The notes beneath the pieces are model-generated. The model searched no databases, had not been told where the DNA came from, and saw nothing but the letters and a program-made list of their open reading frames with translations. From Anaeromyces robustus (lineage: Eukaryota > Neocallimastigomycota > Neocallimastigomycetes > Neocallimastigales > Neocallimastigaceae), in the NCBI GenBank assembly GCA_002104895.1, contig MCFG01000294.1:1-32500 (forward strand): DNA of 32,500 nucleotides, given 5' to 3'. Made by a program: the position numbers and the translations under genes. Below are positions 1 through 9,757 of the stretch, piece by piece (position 1 is the stretch's first letter; each line of letters begins with the position of its first letter).

Positions 1-2572
1 AAACATGTAATATATGATATTTATATAAAATTAATTATAACTTTATCATAAAATTTATTAATCAGGTTAACATTAATAATAAAACTAAATTTTTTCTAAT
101 TCTTAATATATATTAAAAAATATTAATTATTAATAATTAATAATTAATTATTAATATAAATTTTTTTGTTTTTTTTATTTGTTTATTATCATGTAGTTAT
201 TGTTTATGACATTTATATTTTTTTTTTAAAAATTAAAATTGGGAACACAAATTATTAATTTTAATTATTGTTTATAACCACAATTGTAATAAAAAAACAA
301 AATATTATACTGTTTTTTTTTTTCTTTTCTTTTTTCTTTTTTCTATTATTTCTTGCTTTATATCCATAATTTATATGAAAATTTATTATTTTTTAACTTT
401 GAAATTTAATGTATATAACTTGTATATAATTTCTACAAATTTATTTTGTACTCATAACTTATAAAATAAAACAGAATATATAATATATAATACTGATTAA
501 ATCATAATAAATATAATTAAGAATAAATAAGAAAAGTTAAAAAATTAATACAAATATTAGGAAAAAGAAAAAATATTAAAAATAATATATATATTTTGAA
601 TAATACTAAAAAAAATATTTCATTTAATTTTATATATTATTTTATAATTATATAAATTATATTAATTGGTTCTTTTTTTATTTTAAAAATTTACTTCATT
701 ATTATTAATAAGTAAATTAAAATATTATATCATTAAAACTAATACATTACAGAATTATATATTACTACATTTGTATAACAAAAAGTGATACATTTATACA
801 TTTATTTATTTTTTCTATTTAAATGTTACCAACTTTTTTTTAATTAATATAATATAAATAAAAACTTTTTTTTTTTAATTTTTATTCTTTTATTATTCTA
901 TTTTATTTTTTAATTAAAAATAGTTTAAATTAACAATTTTATAATAAATAAAGTTTATTTGTTATATTCTTTTTCATTTTTTATCATATTTGAACCATTC
1001 ACTTATTTACTTAATATTTATTTATTTATTAATATTATTTAATAAATTTATTTAGTTTTTTAATATATTTATTTATTTATTATTTGATAATAAAGTTTAA
1101 ATTTCTATTGTGATGACTTAATAAAAATATTTTTTTTTATCATAAATAAAATTTTATATACAATTAAATTATTTTTTTTAAAACAATTTTTACTATTATG
1201 GTCCATTCATTGATAATATATAATAATTATATAATAATTAAATTATATTATTTATTATTATATTAATATTATTATCCATTATTTATATATAAATAATATT
1301 ATTGTGTATATTTTTTTTTAAAAAAATTTTTTTTAAAAAAAAAAATAATTTAGGAGTTGTTGCACAATTTCTACAATATTAAAATAATTTAATATTACAA
1401 AAATATACTAAAAAAATACAAAAAATTCCTCTTTACATAATTAAAAATTAAAATTACAATTAAAATTAAATGAATGTTTTTAATAATTAAATAAATAATA
1501 GTAAGATTAAAATAAAAAGAAAAAAGAAAAAAAAAAATCAATTATATTTTTTATATAAATAAAATTTTTAATTTTAATTTATTTATCTTTTTTTTTATAT
1601 GTTGTTATAATATATTTTAATATGTAGTGTGATATATATTACTATTATAAATAATAAATGTAAATTTTTTAACAATATTATTGTAACTTTTATATATTAA
1701 AACATACATATATTAATAGTATAATGGAATATAAAATATATATATTGAAATTCTTATAAGAATTATGAATCAGTATTAACAATACTAATATAATAATGGA
1801 AAAAAAGAATAATAAATAATTATAACATCTTTAAATAAATAAATAAATAAATAATAATTAATAAATATATTAATAAATGAATAAATGAATAAAATAATAA
1901 ATAATTAAAAAAAAAAAATGAAAATTATTAAATTCATCTTTTAATATATTTATTTAAATATTTATTTTAATATTATTTAATATAATGTAAAATAACAAAA
2001 TTAAAAGAATATCTTTTATAAACTTTTTTATTAAATATATACATAATTATGTTGAATAGATTAAATTAAATCACATATATAATTATATATTGTAAAATAT
2101 AATTTTTAATATAATTATATATATGATTTAATTTAATCTATTCAAGTTTAAGAAAACTTTAAATTAATTCAAAAAAAAAAAAAAAAAAAAAAAATCATAT
2201 AAAAGATAATAGTTTTCCAAATAAATTTTTAATAACCTTACAGAATTAAAAATAAAAAAAAAAAATCCTCTTTTTCAAAATAAGAAAAAGAAGTTTAAAA
2301 GTAAATAAAAAAAAAAAATTTATATAAGTAAAAATAAATAAACTTAAAAAGTTTAGTTTCTCAATACATAATAAAAATTTATAATAGTAATAATAACATA
2401 ATATAAAGTATATTTAAGAAAATATTATTACATTAAAAAAAATAAATTTTTAATTTTGTATAAAAATTTGAAATAAAAAAAATAAAAAAATAAAAAAAAT
2501 AAATATATATTTAAGATAAAAATAAAAATAAAGTAAGGATTATTTAATAAATAAAATTATTTATATTACAAA
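1..2572. other. AT-rich gene-free region
   Basis: No reading frame of convincing length or composition is present on either strand. The stretch is almost entirely A and T, with homopolymer runs (for example T and A blocks near 1311-1345 and 24 A at 2170-2193) and short AT palindromes. The only organised structure I can support is the long inverted repeat at 2052-2145. The last few hundred bases presumably hold the promoter and 5' leader of the dockerin gene, but no specific element stands out. Confidence 0.6.
2052..2145. repeat. 37-bp inverted repeat (hairpin)
   Basis: The left arm (2052-2088) and right arm (2109-2145) are reverse complements at 36 of 37 positions, separated by a 20-base AT loop (2089-2108). 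Outer ends read TTGAATAGATTAAATTAAAT and its complement. The arms include non-repetitive sequence, so this is not merely AT simple repeat. No clear target-site duplication flanks it, so a MITE or foldback origin is only one possibility. Confidence 0.8.
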
Positions 2573-5157
2573 ATGAATAAGTTTGGATTATTTTTAATAA
2601 CTTGTAAGTATATATAAAGTGGAATGCATTATTGAAAATTTAATATATTTATTTAATTATTTTATTATTATTTTTCTTGATATTTACTTGATTCATTTTT
2701 ATTATATATATTTTAAAAATAAAATTAATTATATATTAATTTATTTAATTTTATTTTTTTTATTACAATTTTAAATAATATAATATAATATATATTCTTT
2801 CAAAAAAAAAAAATAATAAAATAAAATAAAAATAAAAAATAAAAAACTTTAAATAATAAAATCAAAAAAATCAAATAATGTATTAATAAACAAAATAAAA
2901 ACAATGAAAATGAAAATATTATTAAATATCATAAAAAAAATAAAAACTAAAAATGAAAAATGAAAAATGAAAATATTATTAAATATCATAAAAAAATAAA
3001 ATAAAAAAAAAAATAAAAAAAAAAATAGTATTAAGTTGTGTACTTGCTGTAAATGCAGCTGAATGTTGGTCATTAAGATTGGGTTATAATTGTTGTAAGT
3101 ACAGAAGTACTCCTGTTTATGAAAAGGATAATGATGGTTTATGGGGTATTGAAGATAACGATTGGTGTGGTGTCACCGAAATTCAAGATGATTATAAAAA
3201 TTATGTAACTTCTTCCACTTCTTTAATACCAGTCCCAACTACTAAAACTGTTAGGGAAGCTTATATTATCCCAACTCCAGATGTATGTGAAACAAAATCT
3301 GAAGGATATAATCCATGTGGTGGTTTAGCTTACCCAGACGCATCTCCATGTTGTGTTGATGGATTCAGATGTGAATACAATACAGATTTACTTTTCATAT
3401 GTGTACCAGTTTCTAACGTTTCAACTACTAAGAGAATTGCTACTACTACAACTAAAGTTATTGAAACTAATAAATGTAAAGAATTTAATCCACCATTCTA
3501 TCCATGTGGTGGTCTTTCATACCCAGATGCTTCACCATGTTGTCAATCTGGTTATAAGTGTGAATATCATAGTGATGAATTATCCGTTTGTATCCCAATT
3601 TATATTTCAACTACAAAGTCTATTCCAAATATTAAAACTACAAGTGAATTTAAACCTACTGCTCAAATTCCAATGACAACAACAACAACAACAACTACTA
3701 CTACTACTACAACCCATGCATTAATACCAACATCTACAACAACCAGTACCAGTTCACCAAAACCATCTTTTATTCCAAATCCAGAAGTATGTACAAGTTA
3801 TGTACAAAAAGATTTCTTATGTTATGTTGAACCTTATGAAATTATGTGTTGTGAAGAAGGTACTGTATGTACAGCCATTTCTGAACATACCTATTTATGT
3901 CAAGAAGATGTCAATGGTATTAACAAAAAAAGTAATACAACAAGAATAACAACAACAACTACTACTACTACTACTACCAATGAACCTGAACCAACAAGCC
4001 CAGCAGAAGAAGAAACATGTTGGTCATTAAAACGTAATCATCCATACCCATGTTGTGAAAAATCAGAAACCGAAGTAGTTTATATTTCATCTAATGGTGA
4101 TGAATGGGGTACTGAAAACGGTGATTGGTGTGGTATTACTGATATGCAACGTTGTCCAAGAGATCCAACACAAGATTATCCATGTTGTAAAGGATGTATA
4201 GTAAAGTATGTAGATGATTATGAATGGGGTGTAGAAGAAAATAATTGGTGTTATATTCCATTCAAATGTAATAAAAATAAAACTACTACTAAGACTTCTA
4301 CTAAGAAATCTACTACTACTACAACTACTACCACCACCACCACTACTACTACTACCACTAAATCAGAAGCTACTGATTATCCAACTATTCTTCCAAAACC
4401 AGAAGTTTGTCCAAGTATCACTGAAAAATTAAAGATTTGTGGTGGTAAAAGTTATCCAGATGCATCTCCATGTTGTGAAGAAGGTTACAGATGTGAAGCT
4501 GTTAACGAATATATTTACATGTGTAAAGAAGATCCAGATTATGTTAAACCAAGATGTGGTTCACCATTTGAAGTTTGTCGTCAACCAGACTACCCAGATG
4601 CTCCAACTTGTTGTGTTGATGGTTATGTATGTGGTGAACTTAAACAAGGTTTTGTACAATGTATTCCAATAGATATGGCTACTCTTATTCCTAAAACCAC
4701 TACTACTACCACTACCACTACCACAACTAAGAAGACCACTACTACTACCAAGAAAACCACTACTACTACCAAGAAAACTACTACTACTACTAAGAAAACC
4801 ACTACCACCACCACTACTACTACTACCACTACTACTACTACACAAACTCCAACTCCAACTGTAAGAATTATTCCAAGAGAAGCTAATTGTCAAAAAGATG
4901 TAATGGCTTATAATGCATGTGGTGGTTTAGCTAATCCAGATGCTCATGCTTGTTGTGAAAAAGGTTATAGATGTGAATATATAAATGATTACTTCTATAT
5001 GTGTTCACCAGGTGAAGAACCACAACAACAACCACAACAACCAGATCCACAACAAGGTGGATGGCCATGGAACCCATGGCCATGGAACCCATGGCAAGGA
5101 GCTGAAGAAGGTCAAGAAGTTCAAGAAGTTCAAGAAGTTCAAGCTGAAGAAATATAA
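2573..5157 (+). CDS. Secreted multi-dockerin, multi-CBM1-like cellulosome-associated protein, non-catalytic
   Basis: Two exons are inferred: 2573-2603 and 3029-5157, with intron 2604-3028 (GTAAGTATAT donor, AAATAG acceptor). The 719-residue product starts with a clear signal peptide, MNKFGLFLITLLSCVLAVNA, followed at once by a fungal dockerin (about 23-62; CWSL..CC..GLWGIEDNDWCG). A tandem pair of further dockerin modules lies at about 341-425 (DEWGTENGDWCG and YEWGVEENNWC). Six cysteine-rich modules at about 95-137, 159-201, 262-303, 470-512, 519-559 and 629-673 share C..CGG-x2-YPDA-x-P-CC-x2-G-x2-C-x9-C. That spacing matches fungal CBM1 (CGG..C-x5-C-x9-C) with extra cysteines; the third module lacks CGG. 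Long Thr linkers join the modules. The C-terminus is Gln/Pro- then Trp-rich (WPWNPWPWNPW). No glycoside hydrolase or other catalytic domain is visible. Dockerins attach enzymes to scaffoldins in the extracellular fungal cellulosome, so this is probably a binding or cross-linking subunit. Without the first exon the protein has no ATG start in this frame. Confidence 0.9.
4729..4812 (+). repeat. 21-bp coding minisatellite (KKTTTTT x4)
   Basis: Four tandem 21-bp units (4729-4749, 4750-4770, 4771-4791, 4792-4812) each encode Lys-Lys followed by five Thr. They sit inside the Thr-rich linker between the fifth/sixth CBM1-like modules and the last one. The units differ at synonymous third positions (ACT/ACC, AAA/AAG). 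Length variation between strains would stretch the linker in 7-residue steps without breaking the frame. Confidence 0.9.
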
Positions 5158-5416
5158 ATAATATAAAAAGAAAAAGAAAAAAAAAAAAAAAAAGAGGATT
5201 TAAAAAAAAAAAAAATTAACTTATTTATAAAAAAAAATATATTTAAAAAATATAAAAACCAAAATAATATATATATATATTATAATGAATTATATAATTT
5301 AAATACATAACATATAATTATTTATTATAAAATAATTTTTTTAGATATATTATTATAACATATTAATATATTAATAATCACTAGTTATAATTATGATTAT
5401 AAAAAAATAAAAATAT

Positions 5417-5490
5417 AAAAAAAAAAATAATATATATAAAAAAAAAAATAATATATATATAAAAAAAATAATATATATAAAAAAAAATAA
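5417..5490. repeat. A(n)TAATATATAT minisatellite
   Basis: About four imperfect copies of an 18-20 base unit made of a run of 8-11 A followed by TAATATATAT lie in tandem and pass into a TAA/AAT microsatellite (to about 5515). Unit length varies only in the A run, which fits replication slippage. Confidence 0.7.
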
Positions 5491-5823
5491 TATAATAATA
5501 ATAATAATAATAAATAAAATAATTATTATATAAAATATAATAAATAAAATAATTTATTTTTAAAAGTAATTATTAATAGTAATGAATAGAAAAAAAAAAA
5601 TTTTTTTAAAAAAAACTTGAAAACTTTAGTTTAAATTATATATATTATAATAATAATTTTTAATGATAATAACATTATTAATAATTGTGTTATTATTAAA
5701 AAGTTTTTTTTATATTATTTTAAGAACAAGGGTGTTTTTATTAATAATTATCAACATAATTTTTTTTATTTTACCATTAAATTATTATTATTATAAATGA
5801 AAAACTTTTGTTTTAAGTAAATG

Positions 5824-5867
<44 letters not shown>

Positions 5868-6170
5868 AGAAAATAATTAAGAACTATTTTTTTTCTTATG
5901 ATGACAGACGTAAGAAAGAAATATAGTTTTAAGATGTAATAAAAAATAAATAAGATAAATAAATATAATATATATTTTTATTTTTATTTTTTATTTTTTA
6001 TTTTTTTTTTTTTTATTAATAATTATATATATGTGTATGTTTTTATTTTTTTTTTTTATTTTTATTTTATTTTTATTTTTATTTTAAATATAAAAAATAA
6101 TCCTTTCAAAATCAAAAAATTTTATATCAAACTGGTAAAATATAATAATAATATTTCGAATTTAAAAGAT

Positions 6171-6202
6171 TATTTCAATAATAGAGTATTTCAATAATAG
6201 AG
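6171..6202. repeat. Perfect 16-bp tandem duplication
   Basis: TATTTCAATAATAGAG occurs twice back to back (6171-6186 and 6187-6202) with no mismatch. It lies in the intergenic space upstream of the ankyrin gene. No function is evident. Confidence 0.85.
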
Positions 6203-6440
6203 TTTTCAGTGTTTTTCCTTTAGTTCAAAAATAAAATAAAATAAAATAAAATAAAAAATAAAATAAAAAATTGAAAAATTGACAAAATATTTTCTGATGG
6301 CTTCTATATTAAATTTTTAAAAATTTTAGATACAATTAATTCTACATCATTAATAATATATAATTATCTTGTTTAATGACAAAATAAGTTTTTTGATTAT
6401 TTACTAACGCTTTTTATCTTTTTATATCAAATGACATTCA

Positions 6441-6471
<31 letters not shown>

Positions 6472-6920
6472 GAAAAAAAAAATTTGAAGAATAAGAAGAT
6501 TCTATTGAAAATGGAATATATTAATCATACAAATAAAATAAAATAAATTATTGATTTATTTATTTATTTTTTTTATTTATATGTATAAAATATATTTTTA
6601 TCCCATAAAACAACTAATATATATCAATAAAATTTTATATAAATTTTCAAAATATTTAATTAAAAATAATTAAAAATGTAAAAAGTTTAATATTTATAAT
6701 TATTAATGATGTATCATTTAATTAATTTAAATAATGTTCATTTTTTTTCTTTATTAGATTTTATTAAAAAAAAAAATAAAAAAAAAATATTTAAAATTTT
6801 TGAATTTGTTTATAAAGCTTACTATAAATTTTCAATATTAATATTTAATATAATATTTTTTATTATTTATTCATAAATAATAAATCACTATAAATATAAT
6901 AATAATAATAATAATAATAA

Positions 6921-6974
6921 ATGGAAAATAAATTTAAAACAAGAATATTTTATAAAATATGGAAAATAAATTAA
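6921..6974 (+). promoter_or_regulatory. Possible upstream ORF overlapping the ankyrin start codon
   Basis: An ATG at 6921, directly after an AAT repeat, opens a 17-codon frame (MENKFKTRIFYKIWKIN) that ends at TAA 6972-6974. It overlaps the ankyrin ATG (6959) in another frame. Its first bases, ATGGAAAATAAATT, repeat those of the true start, which suggests a local duplication of the start region. If it lies in the mRNA it could reduce initiation at 6959. The transcript start is unknown, so this is inference. Confidence 0.4.
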
Positions 6975-8449
6975 AAGAGTATTTAGATGCAATTAACAAT
7001 AAAGATTCAAAATTAATAAGAGAATTAAGTAATAAATATTCACAGGATAATATAAATAAAATTGCCTATGAACTTTATAAAAATAATAAACTTGGTTATG
7101 AAGGATTAAAAAATATAATTTATATGGCATTAGAAAATGAAATTTTATTTGAAGTCACAATAGATTTTTTAATATTGATAATAAAATATGAAGATATAAA
7201 ATCATTAAGAATAATTTATAGAAATTTTTTATATAATAATAATTTTATATTAAAATTATTATATTATTATAAACATAATCGATGTTTATCCAACACGAAT
7301 CTCCAAATATTTCTCCAAAATGAAAAAAATAAAATGAATATATATAAATGTATGGAGAATTATGAAGAAGATAGAAAATATTATACTCCTTTATTATATG
7401 CTTGTAAAAAAAATAACGAAAAAATAGTAAAATATTTAATAGAAAATGGAGAAGAAATAAATAAAGAAGATATTTATGGTAATACATCATTAATAATTGC
7501 ATGTGAGAATGGTAATGAAAATATGACAAAATATCTAATTAAAAAAGGTGCTGATTTACATAAAAATAATAAAAATGGTGAAACGCCTTTAATTAAAGCA
7601 TGTAAAATTTCAAATAAAAATTTAGTAAAATATTTAGTTGAAATTGAAGCAGAGTTGAACGATAATGAAAACAAGTCAACTGAAAATGAGGAGTTATATA
7701 TAAATAGGGAAGATAAAAAAGGAAATACACCTTTAATTATTGCATGTAAAAATAGAGATTTAAATAAAAATAGAGAAGATAATGAGTATATTATAAAATA
7801 TTTAATTGAAAAGGGAGCAGATTTGAATAAAGAAAATGAATGGGGGGATACACCTTTAATTATTACATGTCACTCAAGGTCTAGCTATAGATACAAAAAA
7901 AGTGATGAAAATATGATAAAATATTTAATAGATAAAGGTGCTGATATAAACAAAGAAAGTAAATATGGTGATACTCCTTTAATTATTGCATGTAATAAAC
8001 AAAATGAAGATATGGTAAAATTATTAATTGAAAAAGGAGCTAGTATAAATAAAGCCAATAGAGATGGTAAAACACCTATATTTGATGCATGTGTAAGAAG
8101 TAAAGAAAATATAGCAAGATTATTAATTGAATATGGATCCTATATAAATCAAGAGGATAAAGAAGGAAATACTCCAATATTTGAAGCATGTAGAAGAAAT
8201 AACGAAAATATAGTAAAATTATTAATTGAAAAAGGTGCCAATGTAAATAAAGAAAATATATATCATGATACCCCTTTAATGAATGCTTGTATAGGTGGTA
8301 ATGAAAATATAATAAGAATTTTGATTAAAAATGGTGCAGATATCAATAAAAAAAATAAAAATAATGAAACGGCTTTAACTATTGCAAATAATTATGGTCA
8401 TTTTGATATTGAAGAATTTCTAATTGCCAATGGTGCAAGTAAAGAATAA
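6959..8449 (+). CDS. Ankyrin-repeat protein
   Basis: An intronless frame of 496 residues. Residues about 1-139 are rich in Lys, Asn, Ile and Leu, look helical, and match no family I recognise. From about residue 140 to the end there are ten ankyrin repeats with the usual consensus (for example NTPLIIAC..N..IVKLLIEKGADINKEN). The third, fourth and fifth repeats carry insertions of roughly 8-15 residues in their loops, and the last is a capping repeat (YGHFDIEEFLIANGA). Ankyrin arrays bind other proteins; no enzymatic domain, signal peptide or membrane segment is visible, so a cytosolic or nuclear adaptor role is likely but the partner is unknown. Composition is very AT-rich like its surroundings. 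The start at 6959 was chosen because it opens the long frame; an upstream ATG at 6921 is out of frame. Degraded ankyrin-like sequence follows the stop. Confidence 0.9.
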   Translation: MENKLKEYLDAINNKDSKLIRELSNKYSQDNINKIAYELYKNNKLGYEGLKNIIYMALENEILFEVTIDFLILIIKYEDIKSLRIIYRNFLYNNNFILKLLYYYKHNRCLSNTNLQIFLQNEKNKMNIYKCMENYEEDRKYYTPLLYACKKNNEKIVKYLIENGEEINKEDIYGNTSLIIACENGNENMTKYLIKKGADLHKNNKNGETPLIKACKISNKNLVKYLVEIEAELNDNENKSTENEELYINREDKKGNTPLIIACKNRDLNKNREDNEYIIKYLIEKGADLNKENEWGDTPLIITCHSRSSYRYKKSDENMIKYLIDKGADINKESKYGDTPLIIACNKQNEDMVKLLIEKGASINKANRDGKTPIFDACVRSKENIARLLIEYGSYINQEDKEGNTPIFEACRRNNENIVKLLIEKGANVNKENIYHDTPLMNACIGGNENIIRILIKNGADINKKNKNNETALTIANNYGHFDIEEFLIANGASKE

Positions 8450-8532
8450 TTTTTAAAAGTTCAAAAAAAAAAAAAAAATCCTAAAAGTATTATTAATAAA
8501 TATAGTATTAAATTAATGGATAACTACTACAC

Positions 8533-8675
8533 TATCATTTTAATTTCATGATTAAGAGTTTTATAAAATATGGTAATAATGATTCTAATATGAATTTAGA
8601 GAATACAACTTCAATAATTAATATTGTGATATAAAAATACATATATATTATAGTCATTTTAATTTTATGATTTTG
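8533..8675 (+). pseudogene. Decayed ankyrin-repeat remnant
   Basis: Reading 8533-8634 gives YHFNFMIKSFIKYGNNDSN... followed by a stop. This resembles the last repeat of the upstream gene (YGHFDIEEFLIANGA). A second, frame-shifted trace at 8649-8675 reads YSHFNFMI. Neither is in the frame of the intact gene, and no exon signals join them. I read this as repeat units from a longer ancestral gene or from a neighbouring lost paralog. The similarity is short and the region AT-rich, so confidence is modest. Confidence 0.4.
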
Positions 8676-8997
8676 TATAAAAAAAAATAATATAAAAATA
8701 AAATAAAGTAAAATAAAAAAAAAATAATAATAATAGTTTTTTATTTTATTTTATTTTCATATATCAACAACTTTTAACCAAAAATATTTATACTCTCCTT
8801 TGTTGAAAGGTTTTAATAATATAATATATAATATATATAATTTTAATATTTAATAATTATATTTTAATTTCACATATTATTAATATTATATTATATTATT
8901 ATAAATTTATTATACCATTTAATAAAAAAAAAAAAAAAAAAAAAAAAAGATTCTGTTTAGTTATTAAATAGTTGATTAAAAAAAATTTCACTTATAA

Positions 8998-9028
<31 letters not shown>

Positions 9029-9627
9029 AAAATAAAGTGAATGAAATAAAAAAAAAAATAATAAATTTAATATTAAATATGAAAATATTCTAAAATTGTA
9101 AGCCTATTTATAATTATAATTTTTTTTTAATATTTTATAATTTATAATAATATATATTTTTCTTTTATTATTATATTATTTATAATTTTTATTTTATTAA
9201 TAAATAATGAATTTCTTCTTTTTTTATTGTTTTTAATAATTAAATATATTTTTTATGATAAATAAACGATATATATTATGAAAATATATATAGATATAAA
9301 AATAAATAAATAAATTGATGAATTATTAATTTTTTTTATAAATTAAAATAAAATGTAATTAATTAAAAGTAAAGGAAAAAAAAAATATAAAATTAAAATA
9401 AATAATAAAAAAAATATATAGATATATAAATAAATAAATATATAAATATATACAACTGAATAATTGGATATAAAATAGTTTTTTTTTTTTTTTTTTCTAG
9501 TATTATTAATAATATTATATACTATGAATATTTATCTGTAAGATATATAAGTTCTATTATTATTATTTAGTTGATATATATTTAATTATTTTAATTATTT
9601 TATATTTTTTTCTTTTGATTTTTCTAT

Positions 9628-9661
<34 letters not shown>

Positions 9662-9757
9662 AAATTTCTCTATTAAATTTAATTTAAATTAATTTATTAG
9701 TTAATAATAATATATATGTAATTTTAAAAAAAAATTTTTTTTATTTTATTTGTTAAT
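8676..9757. other. AT-rich spacer between convergent genes
   Basis: The 3' ends of the ankyrin gene (+) and UTP18 (-) face each other across this stretch. It contains A and T homopolymers (for example T runs at about 9480-9496 and 9629-9660) and an AAAT microsatellite (about 9000-9030). No gene is visible. Confidence 0.6.

Larger units (their letters stand above)
5158..6958. other. AT-rich intergenic region with simple repeats
   Basis: No gene is supported here. The region holds a run of 41 A (5824-5864), an AT minisatellite of about 18-20 bp units (about 5417-5490), a perfect 16-bp tandem duplication (6171-6202), and AAT repeats just before the ankyrin gene (6898-6921). It should contain the dockerin gene terminator and the ankyrin gene promoter, but neither can be pinpointed. 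Confidence 0.6.

Noticed and set aside
2052-2145. Intact DNA transposon
   Set aside because: There is no transposase frame and no clear target-site duplication, only the paired arms.
2849-3073. Minus-strand frame rich in Phe, Ile and Leu
   Set aside because: It is the complement of A-rich intron and exon sequence of the dockerin gene; composition is that of simple repeats and no family is recognisable.
3079-3081. TTG as the start of the dockerin protein
   Set aside because: Sequence upstream continues the dockerin (E-C-W-S-L-R) and a signal peptide, and splicing to an ATG at 2573 explains the start better.
4561-4893. Minus-strand Ser/Gly-rich and Val-rich frames
   Set aside because: They are antisense shadows of the ACT/ACC Thr linker.
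5894-5921. Possible C/D snoRNA (hairpin TTTCTTA/TAAGAAA with a TGATGA in the loop)
   Set aside because: The loop is about a dozen bases, too short, and no CTGA box D lies at a usable distance.
7245-7674. Minus-strand frames across the ankyrin gene
   Set aside because: They are hydrophobic antisense shadows of AT-rich codons, and the plus strand carries a clear ankyrin array.
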